Source of the DNA: Lacrimispora defluvii
Lineage (GTDB): Bacteria; Bacillota; Clostridia; Lachnospirales; Lachnospiraceae
Length of the DNA: 64,000 nucleotides
Assembly: GCA_013036995.1 (NCBI GenBank)
Contig: JAAOXG010000013.1
Span: 1 to 64,000, forward strand
Reading direction: 5' to 3'
In this document: piece after piece, positions 35,977-45,359 of the stretch
Layout: every line of letters starts with the position of its first letter
How positions within the stretch are numbered: the stretch's first letter is position 1
Program-made: the position numbers and the translations under genes
The notes under the pieces: model-generated
The model's input: the letters and a program-made list of their open reading frames with translations, nothing else
What the model was told of the DNA's origin: nothing
The model's database searches: none

Positions 35977-37698
35977 TCATGCATGGGCACCATGCAGTCC
36001 TGCAAATATCCCTCCTCTTTCCATTAGTTCTTCGTGACTGCCCATTTCCGCGATGCCTGTTCCATCCAGCACCACAATCAAATCTGCATCCCGGGTTGTA
36101 GAAAGCCTGTGTGCAATCATAATGGTGGTACGGGTCTTAGATATCTCGTTTAACGCCGCCTGAATTTCCATTTCTGTTTTGGTATCTAAAGCAGAGGTCG
36201 CTTCATCTAAAATCAGGATGGGGGAATCTCTTAAAATAGCCCTGGCAATGGCAATTCTCTGTCTTTGCCCCCCGGAGAGCAAGACACCTCTTTCTCCAAT
36301 GGTTGTATCGTAACCATGTTCCATTTTTTCAATAAAATCATGGGCATTGGCAGCTTTTGCCGCAGCAAGTACCTCATCTTTCATGGCACCTTTCCAGCCA
36401 TAGGCTATATTCTCATACACTGTGCCGTTAAATAAGAAGGTGTCCTGTAATACCATAGAAATATTATTGCGCAGACTGGAAAGGGTCACATCCCGAATAT
36501 CAATTCCATCAATATAAACCGCCCCGTTTTGAGGATCATAAAAACGGTTAATCAGGTTTGCGATGGTACTCTTGCCCACACCCGTGGTTCCAACCAGTGC
36601 CACTGTCTGTCCTGTTTTTATTTTTAAATTAATATTTTCCATCACAGGAATATCTTCATGATAGGAAAATGTAAGATCTCTTAACTCGATTTCTCCCTTA
36701 ACCCGCTTCAACTCAATGGCATTTTCTTTTTCTTTCACCTCTGAAATTTCATCAAACACATCAAAGACACGCTTACATCCAGCCCCGGCCTCTCCAGCGC
36801 GCTCAACAAGAGCGGAAAAATTTTTCACTGGTCCATAAAACATAGATAAATACATGGCAAATCCAACAATGTCGCCAATGTTTACCTCTCCCGTTCCTAC
36901 TAAATGTCCTCCGTAAATCACAACAATAACCGTGCCCAGTGCAGTCACAAATGCCAGCAATGGATATGTTGTTTCAAAAAAGAAACTGGCACGGAGATAG
37001 GCCCGGCTGTGGAGCATGGCAAGATGGGCAATACAGGTTTCTTCATGACCCTGCTGATTAAAAATCTGTATTTCTTTCATTCCTGAAAGGTTGTCCTGAA
37101 CCTTGCCGGCAAGCGCTCCTCTCACACGGGAGTTCTCCTTCCATATGGGTGAAACGTGATGCCCCTGCCACAAAGTAATACCTAATAAAAACGGGATGGT
37201 AACCAGGCTCATAAAAGCCAGTTTTAAATTAATTGTAAACAGCAGGATACCGACCCCGATAAAAGTAAGGATATTCACAATAAAATCTGGAATTACGTGA
37301 GCCAAAAGCACCTCTGCATCTAATGTATCATTTACCACCCGGCTGGTAAGGTCGCCAGTTCTGCTTTTGTGAAAATAACTCAGGCTCATATTCTGCAGCT
37401 TTCCATAAAGCAATTTCCGTAAATCAGCTACATAATGCAGTGCCGCATAGTGGTTCATATATCCTGCTGCCGATGCACCCGCTGCCTGCAGCGTTGCCGC
37501 CCCCAGCAAAAGCAGGCCGATGCGTAAGGCTTCTGTGCCAAAATCTCCCCTTCCCTCTGTGGCAAGAGAGGTCAACTCTCTTAATGCCCACGGGGTATAA
37601 AATCCGGCCACTGTAGATACGACCAGGGCAAAAAATGCAAACACCAGAAAGGCCCGATATTTTTTTGCCTCGCAAAATATCCGCAGTGCTATATTCAT
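35977..37698 (-). CDS. ABC transporter with fused membrane and ATPase domains
   Basis: This 573-residue half-transporter has six membrane segments (about 15-300) and a C-terminal nucleotide-binding domain with GTTGVGKST, LSGGQRQR, ILILDEATSALD and AHRLST. MsbA/LmrA-like exporters of this kind at the end of FecBCD operons are thought to export or help import siderophores. The ATG overlaps the ATPase gene stop as ATGA and has a GGAGG site; a longer frame extends into that gene. It probably works as a homodimer. Confidence 0.88.
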   Translation of the reverse strand: MNIALRIFCEAKKYRAFLVFAFFALVVSTVAGFYTPWALRELTSLATEGRGDFGTEALRIGLLLLGAATLQAAGASAAGYMNHYAALHYVADLRKLLYGKLQNMSLSYFHKSRTGDLTSRVVNDTLDAEVLLAHVIPDFIVNILTFIGVGILLFTINLKLAFMSLVTIPFLLGITLWQGHHVSPIWKENSRVRGALAGKVQDNLSGMKEIQIFNQQGHEETCIAHLAMLHSRAYLRASFFFETTYPLLAFVTALGTVIVVIYGGHLVGTGEVNIGDIVGFAMYLSMFYGPVKNFSALVERAGEAGAGCKRVFDVFDEISEVKEKENAIELKRVKGEIELRDLTFSYHEDIPVMENINLKIKTGQTVALVGTTGVGKSTIANLINRFYDPQNGAVYIDGIDIRDVTLSSLRNNISMVLQDTFLFNGTVYENIAYGWKGAMKDEVLAAAKAANAHDFIEKMEHGYDTTIGERGVLLSGGQRQRIAIARAILRDSPILILDEATSALDTKTEMEIQAALNEISKTRTTIMIAHRLSTTRDADLIVVLDGTGIAEMGSHEELMERGGIFAGLHGAHA

Positions 37699-38516
37699 AG
37701 AGAAACCGCCTCCCTCTTTGGTAAGTCCTCCTGATGCAGCAGCGAGTAGGTCAGGCAAACCGGTCTTCCCGTTCTGGATTCGTGCACAACCTCTGCATCA
37801 ATAGAGAAGGTCTTCTTTAAAACCTCAGGAATCATTACCTCCTTAGGTGACCCGTGCTGTATGATTTTTCCACTACGGATGGCTATCATATAATCAGAAA
37901 AACGCGCCGCTAAGTTTAAATCATGAAGTACCATAGCAATGGTGCAACCCTGATTGCGGTTTAAGCTGTATAAAAGCTCCAGCACCTCCAGCTGATGAGC
38001 CATATCCAGATATGTAGTAGGTTCATCCAGTAAAATCAAATCTGTCTGCTGGGCAAGAGCCATGGCAATCCAGACTCTTTGCCGCTGACCGCCTGACAGG
38101 GTGTTTACCTCCCGATGCTCCAGGTCAGAAAGCTTTGTTGCAGAAATTGCCCACTCTACTATTTTTTTATCTTCCTTTGTTAATTTTCCAAAGCCATTTT
38201 GGTGAGGAAATCTTCCGTAGGCAACCAGTTCACTTACCGTCAATCCACCAGGTGCTGAAGGGGTCTGGGGTAAAATGGACATTTTCTTTGCAATCTCTTT
38301 TGTGGGTAAAGTGGAAATGTCTCCGCCATTTAAATAAACCATTCCTTTCTTCGGCTTCAAAATGCGCCCTACAGCCTTTAGCACCGTTGATTTTCCACAT
38401 CCGTTCGGACCGATGATTGACGTGATTTTATTTTGAGGGATGGCCATCTCCAGATTCTCAACAATCAGTGCATTGTCATACGCTATGTCTAAGTTTTCTG
38501 TTGCAATACTATTCAT
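37695..38516 (-). CDS. Siderophore ABC transporter ATPase
   Basis: This 273-residue FecE/FepC-type ATPase has Walker A GPNGCGKST, signature LSGGQRQRV and Walker B LILLDEPTTYLD, with the LxLLDEPTTxLD form characteristic of iron-siderophore importers. It lies between the FecD-type permease (10 bases) and the exporter-type ABC gene (4-base overlap) and powers the two FecCD permeases upstream. Confidence 0.94.
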   Translation of the reverse strand: MNSIATENLDIAYDNALIVENLEMAIPQNKITSIIGPNGCGKSTVLKAVGRILKPKKGMVYLNGGDISTLPTKEIAKKMSILPQTPSAPGGLTVSELVAYGRFPHQNGFGKLTKEDKKIVEWAISATKLSDLEHREVNTLSGGQRQRVWIAMALAQQTDLILLDEPTTYLDMAHQLEVLELLYSLNRNQGCTIAMVLHDLNLAARFSDYMIAIRSGKIIQHGSPKEVMIPEVLKKTFSIDAEVVHESRTGRPVCLTYSLLHQEDLPKREAVSL

Positions 38517-38526
38517 ACTGTACTCC

Positions 38527-39522
38527 TTAATTATTTGCTTTTGCCAATAGATACAAAAAGTATGGTGTGCTGAGCACTGTAATTACAATGCCCGTAGGTA
38601 CATCCGTACCCAGGCTGATGGTTCTTGTTATCGTATCTGCCAGCAGAACGATTATGGCTCCGCACAGCCCAGCCGCTGTAAGAAGCAGTTTGTGGTTGGA
38701 ACCAACGATTTTTCTTGCCATATGAGGGGCAATCATGCCTACAAAGAAGAAATTGCCTCCCAAAGATACACTTCCAGAAGAAAGCGCCACTGCCGCCACC
38801 GTCAGGCCGATAAATTCCGGCTTTACCGCAGTGCCCAGACCTGTAGCCGTTTCATTTCCAAGGTTTAAAATATTCAGCACATGGGATTTATATAATGCAT
38901 ACGCGCACAAAATAGTTGTCCATGGTACCAAAATCGCCAGATACCGCCAGTCATCTCCCCACAGGCTGCCTGCACTCCATCGCTGTATAAATTCCATTTG
39001 ATTTTGGTTCAGTTTCAGAGTAAGCAGTGTGGTTAAGGCACCATAACCGCTTCCCAGTGCCACACCCGTTAATATCAATCCTGTGGGGGAAATATCTTTG
39101 TTCTTCCGGTAAGAAAGAAGAAAAATTAACCCCGCGGCAGTCATCCCTCCCACAAAAGATAATACAGGCATTAAAATTGCCGAAGAATTGGACTTTGCAG
39201 AAAAAATTACAACAAAAATTAATACAAAGAGTCCTGAACCTGAGCTGATACCCAAGGTACCCGGGCTTGCCATATCATTTCTTAACAGACTCTGCATGAT
39301 ACAGCCAGAAATTCCCATGCCGATTCCAACGAAAACCGCCAGTATTATGCGGGGCAGACGGAATTCCATAATAATCAGGTTCTGCTTCGGTGTACCTGTT
39401 CCTAAAATCACACGCATTACCTCTGCAGGAGTAAGGTTCATTTTACCTGTATTAATACTGATAATCGCAACCAGCACCATTAGGACAGTCATAAATAACA
39501 GAATAAAACCTTTCTTTTTCAC
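38527..39522 (-). CDS. FecCD-family siderophore permease
   Basis: This 331-residue membrane protein of the BtuC/FecD family has about ten membrane segments, RLPRIILAVFVGIGMGISG near residues 54-72, and the GGNFFFVGMIAPHMAR coupling helix region. It forms a heterodimer with the upstream FecCD paralogue. Its ATG overlaps the upstream gene by four bases. Confidence 0.93.
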   Translation of the reverse strand: MKKKGFILLFMTVLMVLVAIISINTGKMNLTPAEVMRVILGTGTPKQNLIIMEFRLPRIILAVFVGIGMGISGCIMQSLLRNDMASPGTLGISSGSGLFVLIFVVIFSAKSNSSAILMPVLSFVGGMTAAGLIFLLSYRKNKDISPTGLILTGVALGSGYGALTTLLTLKLNQNQMEFIQRWSAGSLWGDDWRYLAILVPWTTILCAYALYKSHVLNILNLGNETATGLGTAVKPEFIGLTVAAVALSSGSVSLGGNFFFVGMIAPHMARKIVGSNHKLLLTAAGLCGAIIVLLADTITRTISLGTDVPTGIVITVLSTPYFLYLLAKANN

Positions 39523-40544
39523 TCAAATTCCCTCCTTTGTTTTCTTGCCAGATAGAGGAAATAAGGAACACCAATAACGGCAAAGATAATGCCTATGGGT
39601 GTTTCGTAAGGCTTATTGATTAATCTTCCTAAGAGATCCGCAAAAACCGTTAGCAACGCACCATACAGTCCTGATGCTGGAATAATATAGCGGTAATCTA
39701 CTCCCACTAAATACCGGACAATATGAGGAGTAATTAAACCCACAAAACCAACCGGACCAACAATAATCACGGAAAGTCCTGTAAGGAGGAGCACAATAAT
39801 CGTAGAAATGCCCTTCACAAATCTTGTTTTTAGTCCAAGACCCGTGGCTACATCTTCCCCTAAGCTGAGCACTGTGACGGAAGGTGAAAGTGTAACGGCG
39901 CCAATCACACCGAGCCCAAAAGCCGGAAAAACAGTCAGCAGCTCACTCCATTTAGCCCCCGCCGTTCCTCCTGCTGTCCAATAAGCAAGAGCATGTCCCA
40001 AATGATATCTGATGGAAATATACTGGCTGAATGCGCCAAACAGCATGGAGATTGAAATCCCAGCCAAAACAAGGCGCTGGGGCGTCATTCCTCCCTTTCC
40101 CATGGAAGCAATAAAATAAGTCATTGCTGTTGTGACAGCAGCACCCATACATGCAAACAGCATGGTCTGTCCGTAAGTGCGCATCGGCAAAAACGCCATA
40201 CAAAGTGCCATAGCAAACGTTGACCCCGAACTAATACCCATCAGTCCGGAATCAGCCAGTGGATTTCTGGTTGTCCCCTGCATGATTGCACCGCAAATGG
40301 CTAAACTACAGCCTACCATTAAATCCGCCACGGTTCTTGGAAGGCGCAGTGTCTGGATAATCTGATGCTCTGTTAATTCGGGATTAAACTGAAAAACCGC
40401 CTCCCACGCAGTGGCAATTCTCATGTCGGCTGCACCAAATGTAATGGAGGCTGCCGAAACAATCAATAAAAGTCCAAATCCAAGAGCCATGTAAAAGGCA
40501 AAGTTGATGGAACCCTTCCATCCCTTTGTTGTCGTATTTTTCAT
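39519..40544 (-). CDS. FecCD-family siderophore permease
   Basis: This 341-residue paralogue of the next gene has the same family marks, LRLPRTVADLMVGCSLAICGAIMQ at residues 64-87 (position given as landmark) and GPVGFVGLITPHIVRYLVG as the ATPase-contact region. Ten membrane segments are expected. It follows the binding-protein genes by 31 bases and overlaps the second permease gene. Confidence 0.93.
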   Translation of the reverse strand: MKNTTTKGWKGSINFAFYMALGFGLLLIVSAASITFGAADMRIATAWEAVFQFNPELTEHQIIQTLRLPRTVADLMVGCSLAICGAIMQGTTRNPLADSGLMGISSGSTFAMALCMAFLPMRTYGQTMLFACMGAAVTTAMTYFIASMGKGGMTPQRLVLAGISISMLFGAFSQYISIRYHLGHALAYWTAGGTAGAKWSELLTVFPAFGLGVIGAVTLSPSVTVLSLGEDVATGLGLKTRFVKGISTIIVLLLTGLSVIIVGPVGFVGLITPHIVRYLVGVDYRYIIPASGLYGALLTVFADLLGRLINKPYETPIGIIFAVIGVPYFLYLARKQRREFE

Positions 40545-40575
40545 GGTGTCGTTCCTTTCCGTGATGATATAACCA

Positions 40576-41487
40576 TTACTCTTGTGCTTTCAGCAAAGCA
40601 TTCATCAGGTAATCCAATTGTACATTTGAGGAGTAAATATCATTATAGAAAAACAAGTTAAAATCAACAGAAATAACATTCCCTTTTTTTACAGCAGGCA
40701 GGGACTCCCAGATTCTGTTTCCGTCCAATTCATTCAGCCCCCATGCAATGATAATATAATCACCAATATAATCACCAATCACTTCCATAGACACTTCTCT
40801 GTATTGTTCTCCGGCGATAATTTCCTTCTCTACAATTTCAGGTGCATGAAATCCTAAGCTGTTGTATAGCAAATCTCCGCCACGACCATATTTGTCGCCA
40901 TAAACCCAGATACCGCTATTTCCACCTCCTTCAATGATGCTGAATGTTTTCTCCAGAATATTCTTACCCGCAAGGGCAGCCCTGGTGGACTCCAGTTTTT
41001 TGTTGAATTCTTTCAGTGCCAGCGCTGCCTCCTCCTGCTTATTTAATATATCACCCATAAAGCGTACCCGTTCTTCCATGGATTGCTCTCTAAAAGGCAG
41101 CAGAATTGTAGGGGCAATTTTTGAAGCAATGTCATACTGCTCCTGGTTCACAACAATAAATAAATCCGGTTCATAAGCGATTAACTGTTCCGCTTCAAAC
41201 TTTTCCCAAACAGGTATGCCTTCCAATTCTTTTTCATAAGCAGTACCCTTTACGTCGTAGGTTGCCACAGGCTTTACCCCAAGAGCCAAGGCATCTCCAA
41301 GGCAATATGTCACAATGACTCTTTGGGGATTGGCAGGAATCTCTGTCTCTCCCTGCGCTGTGTTAATCACCCTTGTTTCTACCACCGCTTCCTGGGCTGT
41401 TTCCTTTGTCTGCACAGTACAGCCCGAGGCCAAGATTCCAATAGTAAAAGCCAGTAAAAACACACCTTTATTTCTAAATTTAAACAT
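40576..41487 (-). CDS. Siderophore-binding lipoprotein
   Basis: This 303-residue FepB/FhuD-type receptor has a lipoprotein signal (FLLAFTIGILASGC) and the bilobed periplasmic-binding fold of iron-complex receptors (PQRVIVTYCLGDALALGVKP, EPDLFIVVNQEQ). AAGGAGA before the chosen ATG settles the start 19 codons into the longest frame. It is a diverged paralogue of the neighbouring lipoprotein gene; two receptors may widen the range of siderophores. Confidence 0.92.
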   Translation of the reverse strand: MFKFRNKGVFLLAFTIGILASGCTVQTKETAQEAVVETRVINTAQGETEIPANPQRVIVTYCLGDALALGVKPVATYDVKGTAYEKELEGIPVWEKFEAEQLIAYEPDLFIVVNQEQYDIASKIAPTILLPFREQSMEERVRFMGDILNKQEEAALALKEFNKKLESTRAALAGKNILEKTFSIIEGGGNSGIWVYGDKYGRGGDLLYNSLGFHAPEIVEKEIIAGEQYREVSMEVIGDYIGDYIIIAWGLNELDGNRIWESLPAVKKGNVISVDFNLFFYNDIYSSNVQLDYLMNALLKAQE

Positions 41488-41509
41488 GAAAATTTCTCCT
41501 TCTATATGA

Positions 41510-42439
41510 TTACTCCGATATTTTTTTGATGGCATCAATGGCATAGTCCAGCTGTGCAGTTAAACTGGCGATATCGTCATAGTAAAACAATCCAAGGTTC
41601 TCTCCCGGAATCTCCGCCACTCTGCCTTCCAAAACAGCAGGTATACTCTTCCAGATATCAGACTTTGCATATTCGGATTCCTTTCCCTCCTGCTGGAACC
41701 ACAAGATATAATCACCGAAATATTCATGAGCCACCTCATAACTGAGCGTTCCTCTGTTTTCTCCTGTTTTGGCAATCAGTTCTTCCAGTTTTTCAGGCAT
41801 TTTTAACCCAAGATAGTCATAAACCAGGGTGCCTCCTCTGGAGCCGGTTTCATATGCTACACCACTCCACTCGCCGGTAGATCCCCAGTCCTCCATAATA
41901 CTAAAGGTCTTTCCCTCATATGTCTCACTTTGAAACTCTGCCTTTGCCGCCGCAAGCTTTTCATCAAATGTTGTGATCAGTGCCTCCGCTTCCTTTTCCT
42001 TTCCTGTGGCTCTTCCAATCGTTCTCAGCCGTTCTGCCGCAGTTACCTCTCCTTCTGGAATCACTAAAACAGGTGCAATTTTATTAAAATTCTCAAAATC
42101 CGCTGCGTTATATGTAATAATCAAATCCGGCTCTACCGCCATAATATCCTCTGCAGCCCAGTTTTCCAATTTTTTAGATTGTGAAAACTTATCATAAAAT
42201 GGCATGGTCTCCTGTGCCCAGGCTGAATAACCCACCACATTTAAATCCAGAGAAAAGGCATCGCCGATATACCAGTTCACTACCACACGTTCAGGCTTTG
42301 CGGGCACTTCAATCTCTCCCATAACCGTATCAATTTTATTGGTAGCTGCCCCTTTATTATTTGAAATGTCTGCGTTTCCACATCCTGCTAAAACGAATAA
42401 TAACAGCATGGAGCATAGTAACAGCCCTGTTTTTTTCAT
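41510..42439 (-). CDS. Siderophore-binding lipoprotein, first gene of the operon
   Basis: This 309-residue receptor has the signal LLLFVLAGCG with the lipid-bearing Cys and the FepB-like fold (PERVVVNWYIGDAFSLDLNVVG, EPDLIITYNAADF). The second of two close ATGs is used because AAGGAG lies seven bases before it and only one base before the first. It is the first gene of the siderophore operon and follows an iron-type operator. Confidence 0.92.
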   Translation of the reverse strand: MKKTGLLLCSMLLLFVLAGCGNADISNNKGAATNKIDTVMGEIEVPAKPERVVVNWYIGDAFSLDLNVVGYSAWAQETMPFYDKFSQSKKLENWAAEDIMAVEPDLIITYNAADFENFNKIAPVLVIPEGEVTAAERLRTIGRATGKEKEAEALITTFDEKLAAAKAEFQSETYEGKTFSIMEDWGSTGEWSGVAYETGSRGGTLVYDYLGLKMPEKLEELIAKTGENRGTLSYEVAHEYFGDYILWFQQEGKESEYAKSDIWKSIPAVLEGRVAEIPGENLGLFYYDDIASLTAQLDYAIDAIKKISE

Positions 42440-42491
42440 ATCCATTCTCCTTATATTTTTATGTCTGTATCATGACAAATCTGAGTTTTTT

Positions 42492-42543
42492 GTTAGTTTA
42501 GACTAACTCAATAAATACTAGCATAATAAAAAATAATCGTCAA
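42492..42543 (-). promoter_or_regulatory. Promoter and DtxR-like operator of the siderophore operon
   Basis: On the minus strand TTGACG (42543-42538), 17 bases and TAGTAT (42520-42515) form the promoter. A dyad GTTAGT-TTAG-ACTAAC (42492-42507) lies at the start region. The core matches the DtxR/IdeR consensus GGTTAGCCTAACC at 10 of 13 positions and is unlike a Fur box, so iron-dependent repression by a DtxR-type protein is likely. Confidence 0.65.
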
Positions 42544-42744
42544 TACAGCTGTTCTCCAGGATAAGGAAGTTCCATTTTTCTTTAAACTCTAAAAACCCTG
42601 TATTTATATGTAATTTTTGCTTATTTTCCTTTTTTTCTATACTATAATTGGAGCATAATTAAAACAAAATGGAGTACTTTTAATTGCATTAAACTCTTGT
42701 TTCCAGTATACTTTCAATATCTCACGAAAAAAAGGAGGCTTTTA

Positions 42745-43713
42745 ATGAACAAATATGATGATGCATCCTGGGGTTCCATGGCAAAAAAATATAACCTCCA
42801 TCAAACCCCTTATGGACCGGGTACTGGGCATTATTTTCCACCCCATTGGTCAAACGGCTGGATTGTGGAAGTCTCACCTGCCCAGGGGCTTTATGTCTCC
42901 AGTGCGTGGTTTACACCCAATCAGACGATTGTTCATAAAATTGATATCAAAGAACCTTGTCTCTGGCTTTTTTGCATCGATTGCGGTGATATGATTTATT
43001 CTCAGCAGGGAAAAGCTGCAACTACATTTTCCCCCATATGCCATAAATTAATAAATCCTCAAAAAGCGTTCCAGTTTACCTTTCCAAAGAATGTACATAC
43101 CTGTTTTACCAGCATTTTAATTTTCCAGGACTTTTTAGAACCCTTTCTGCTGGCAAGAGCTAATGCGCCTAAAATCAGCATTGAGGATGGGAAATTATGG
43201 GAAACAGAGCATCTGAATTCCCCAGGTACAATGCTCATTTTTGAGCAGATCCGCTGGGCAATCAGAAATGGGGATATGCCGCCCTTTGCATTTGAGGGCA
43301 TGGTGATTCACCTTCTTGGTTCCATTGCACGCAATTATCCTGCTATTCCTGATCGGAGAAGTAACAGACGTAATTATGTCACATGGGAAAATGAGAAGAA
43401 AATGTATGCTGTGAAGCAAAAACTGGATGAAAACATTTTGGATGTCCCCTCTATAAGCGAACTGACAAAAATTGCAGATATGAGTGAAAGCAAACTTCGC
43501 CTCAGCTTTAAAAACACGTACCATATTCCTCTTTACGATTATATCAGAAGGGAAAAAATGAAACGGGCAATGCAGCTTCTCTCCTCTGATCATTTAAGTA
43601 TCCATCATATTGCAGAGCTGTGTGGTTATAAAAATCCATCAAAATTCACCGCAGCATTTCAGGAAGTCCACGGAATAACACCCAGCCAGTTCAGAAAGAC
43701 TTTTAACTTATAA
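42745..43713 (+). CDS. AraC-family activator of the siderophore operon
   Basis: This 322-residue protein has an N-terminal ligand domain (about 1-215, starting NKYDDASWGSMAKKYNL) and a C-terminal double helix-turn-helix (ISELTKIADMSESKLRLSFK, HHIAELCGYKNPSKFTAAF). The layout is that of PchR/YbtA-type regulators that sense an iron-siderophore inside the cell. AAGGAGGC precedes the chosen ATG. It is divergent from the siderophore operon and probably activates it. Confidence 0.87.
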   Translation: MNKYDDASWGSMAKKYNLHQTPYGPGTGHYFPPHWSNGWIVEVSPAQGLYVSSAWFTPNQTIVHKIDIKEPCLWLFCIDCGDMIYSQQGKAATTFSPICHKLINPQKAFQFTFPKNVHTCFTSILIFQDFLEPFLLARANAPKISIEDGKLWETEHLNSPGTMLIFEQIRWAIRNGDMPPFAFEGMVIHLLGSIARNYPAIPDRRSNRRNYVTWENEKKMYAVKQKLDENILDVPSISELTKIADMSESKLRLSFKNTYHIPLYDYIRREKMKRAMQLLSSDHLSIHHIAELCGYKNPSKFTAAFQEVHGITPSQFRKTFNL

Positions 43714-43725
43714 TAGTAACGACTG

Positions 43726-44538
43726 TTAATCATCAATCCCTAACCCATGTAAGATTTTATCAATACACTTTTCAATCCGGGATATTCTGGTTTCAGACTT
43801 CTTGGCTCCATTAAAATAAAAAATATAGCCTCTTTGACGCCCCGGTGTCAATGCGTAAAATGCATTTTTAAACGCGGGATCATCATGAAATTTTATTTGC
43901 AGTTCATGGGGAATCGGTATCTCCGCTTTCTTTTCAACAGGTACTTTTAAACCGGCCTTTTCAATTTCTATCGATTCTTCAATATATGCTTTGATTATCG
44001 TCTCTCTCTCAGTAATTTCCTCCACTGAGGTAAATCGTAGCTGCCGGGCGGCCTGAACACTCTCCGTCTGCTGAATAAGTAATCTGTCCTTATCCTTTAG
44101 CAATGCTCCCTTAAAAAAGGTTAGCGCAATATAATTTTTAAAACCTCCAATTATAACTAAATTTTTATTATTTAACATGTAACAAGGCTGTCCCCACTTT
44201 AATTCTTCGGTCAGCTGACAAGCAAGACAGAGCTCCCGTAGTTTTTCATGCTCATCCCGCCACTTTTCAAGGTGCTCCAAAAATGCGTCAACCAAAGGAT
44301 TCTCATTACCATTTAATTGAAAGGGTTCTAACTTGTCAATCTTTTCAAAGAATTCCTCCTTGGTATCACAAACCGTAAATACACCATTAAGAAACCCATA
44401 TACTTTTCCATTTAAATCCGGGTTATGTTTGGAACATTTTCCGATGCAGCCGATCTTTACCTTTACTTTATTCTTTAACTCATTGACATCAAATCCAGAA
44501 CAGTATGAGCAAACTTCTATTTTAGGTGCTTTATCCAT
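43726..44538 (-). CDS. YdeI/OmdA-type protein with a Cys-rich N-terminal domain
   Basis: This 270-residue protein has three parts: a Cys-rich N-terminal segment (CSYCSGFD, GCIGKCSKH, residues 1-70) resembling DUF1450, a DUF1801-like middle (WGQPCYMLNNKNLVIIGG, about 85-190), and the OmdA tail (DDPAFKNAFYALTPGRQRGYIFYF, about 215-270). YdeI-like proteins have been linked to defence against cationic peptides, but the biochemical role is unknown. It is convergent with the AraC gene, with 12 bases between their ends. Confidence 0.8.
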   Translation of the reverse strand: MDKAPKIEVCSYCSGFDVNELKNKVKVKIGCIGKCSKHNPDLNGKVYGFLNGVFTVCDTKEEFFEKIDKLEPFQLNGNENPLVDAFLEHLEKWRDEHEKLRELCLACQLTEELKWGQPCYMLNNKNLVIIGGFKNYIALTFFKGALLKDKDRLLIQQTESVQAARQLRFTSVEEITERETIIKAYIEESIEIEKAGLKVPVEKKAEIPIPHELQIKFHDDPAFKNAFYALTPGRQRGYIFYFNGAKKSETRISRIEKCIDKILHGLGIDD

Positions 44539-44704
44539 ATTTGCTGACTCCTTAAATTAAATTTCATCAACGTTATTATTACCTGATTTCTACTTGTTTA
44601 ATAAAATTGTGAAACTCCAATTAGTTTACTACCTTTAAATCTATTGACGAATTTAAGACAGCAAGATAATATAGAATTACATACTGGAAAAGGAGGTAAT
44701 AATC

Positions 44705-45280
44705 ATGGGACGACCTTACACGGAGGAAGAACGGGAAGATTTAAAGAGAAAAATAAAGAACATCGCCTCTCTCATATTTATAGAGGAAGGGTTTAAAAAT
44801 TGCAAAATACAGGAGATTACCAAAAAGGCCGGGATTTCCATGGGCGGATTTTACACCTTTTACAAAGACAAAGAGGCTCTTTACGAAGAAATTCTGGGGG
44901 ATGAGACCAACAGAATACGGCAGAAAATTCTGACAATCATTGATGAGGAAAATCAGACACCTCATGAGTTCTTTTCGGATCTGGCAAATGTATTTCTGGA
45001 AAAAACCTCTACAAACAAATTTTACACCAGTGAATACAGTGGTCTTTTAGAATCAATGGTCTGGAACAATAACACATCTGGATCACAGGATAATCTGGAC
45101 TTTATCAAAAAACTGAAACATATCTGGGCTGGCAAGGGATATTTTCTGAAAGCTTCCGAGGAAGAGATTGCTTCCGCAGTAGCAACACTGGCTGTTTTAT
45201 GCATGCAGAAGGAAATGATTGGCGAAGGCTTTTCTTACTGGTATGAAAAAATACAAAAATTAATTTTGGAGTTTATTTGA
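44705..45280 (+). CDS. TetR-family regulator
   Basis: This 191-residue repressor has an N-terminal helix-turn-helix (IQEITKKAGISMGGFYTFYKDKEAL region, residues 38-62) and a helical ligand domain. AAGGAGGT precedes the ATG. It lies 79 bases upstream of the rifampin-phosphotransferase-like gene, whose promoter sits in the gap, so it may control that gene in response to a drug. No clear dyad operator is seen. Confidence 0.88.
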   Translation: MGRPYTEEEREDLKRKIKNIASLIFIEEGFKNCKIQEITKKAGISMGGFYTFYKDKEALYEEILGDETNRIRQKILTIIDEENQTPHEFFSDLANVFLEKTSTNKFYTSEYSGLLESMVWNNNTSGSQDNLDFIKKLKHIWAGKGYFLKASEEEIASAVATLAVLCMQKEMIGEGFSYWYEKIQKLILEFI

Positions 45281-45308
45281 TATTTTTTATTAAAGCTATG
45301 AATTTTAT

Positions 45309-45337
45309 TTGATATTTTCACAGGACAGTGCTATAAT
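45309..45337 (+). promoter_or_regulatory. Promoter of the phosphotransferase-like gene
   Basis: TTGATA (45309-45314), 17 bases and TATAAT (45332-45337) lie just before the gene, leaving a very short leader of about 15 bases up to the ATG at 45360. The gene can thus be expressed apart from the TetR gene. Confidence 0.75.
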
Positions 45338-45359
45338 CCAAAAAAAGGGGGCCTTAACT

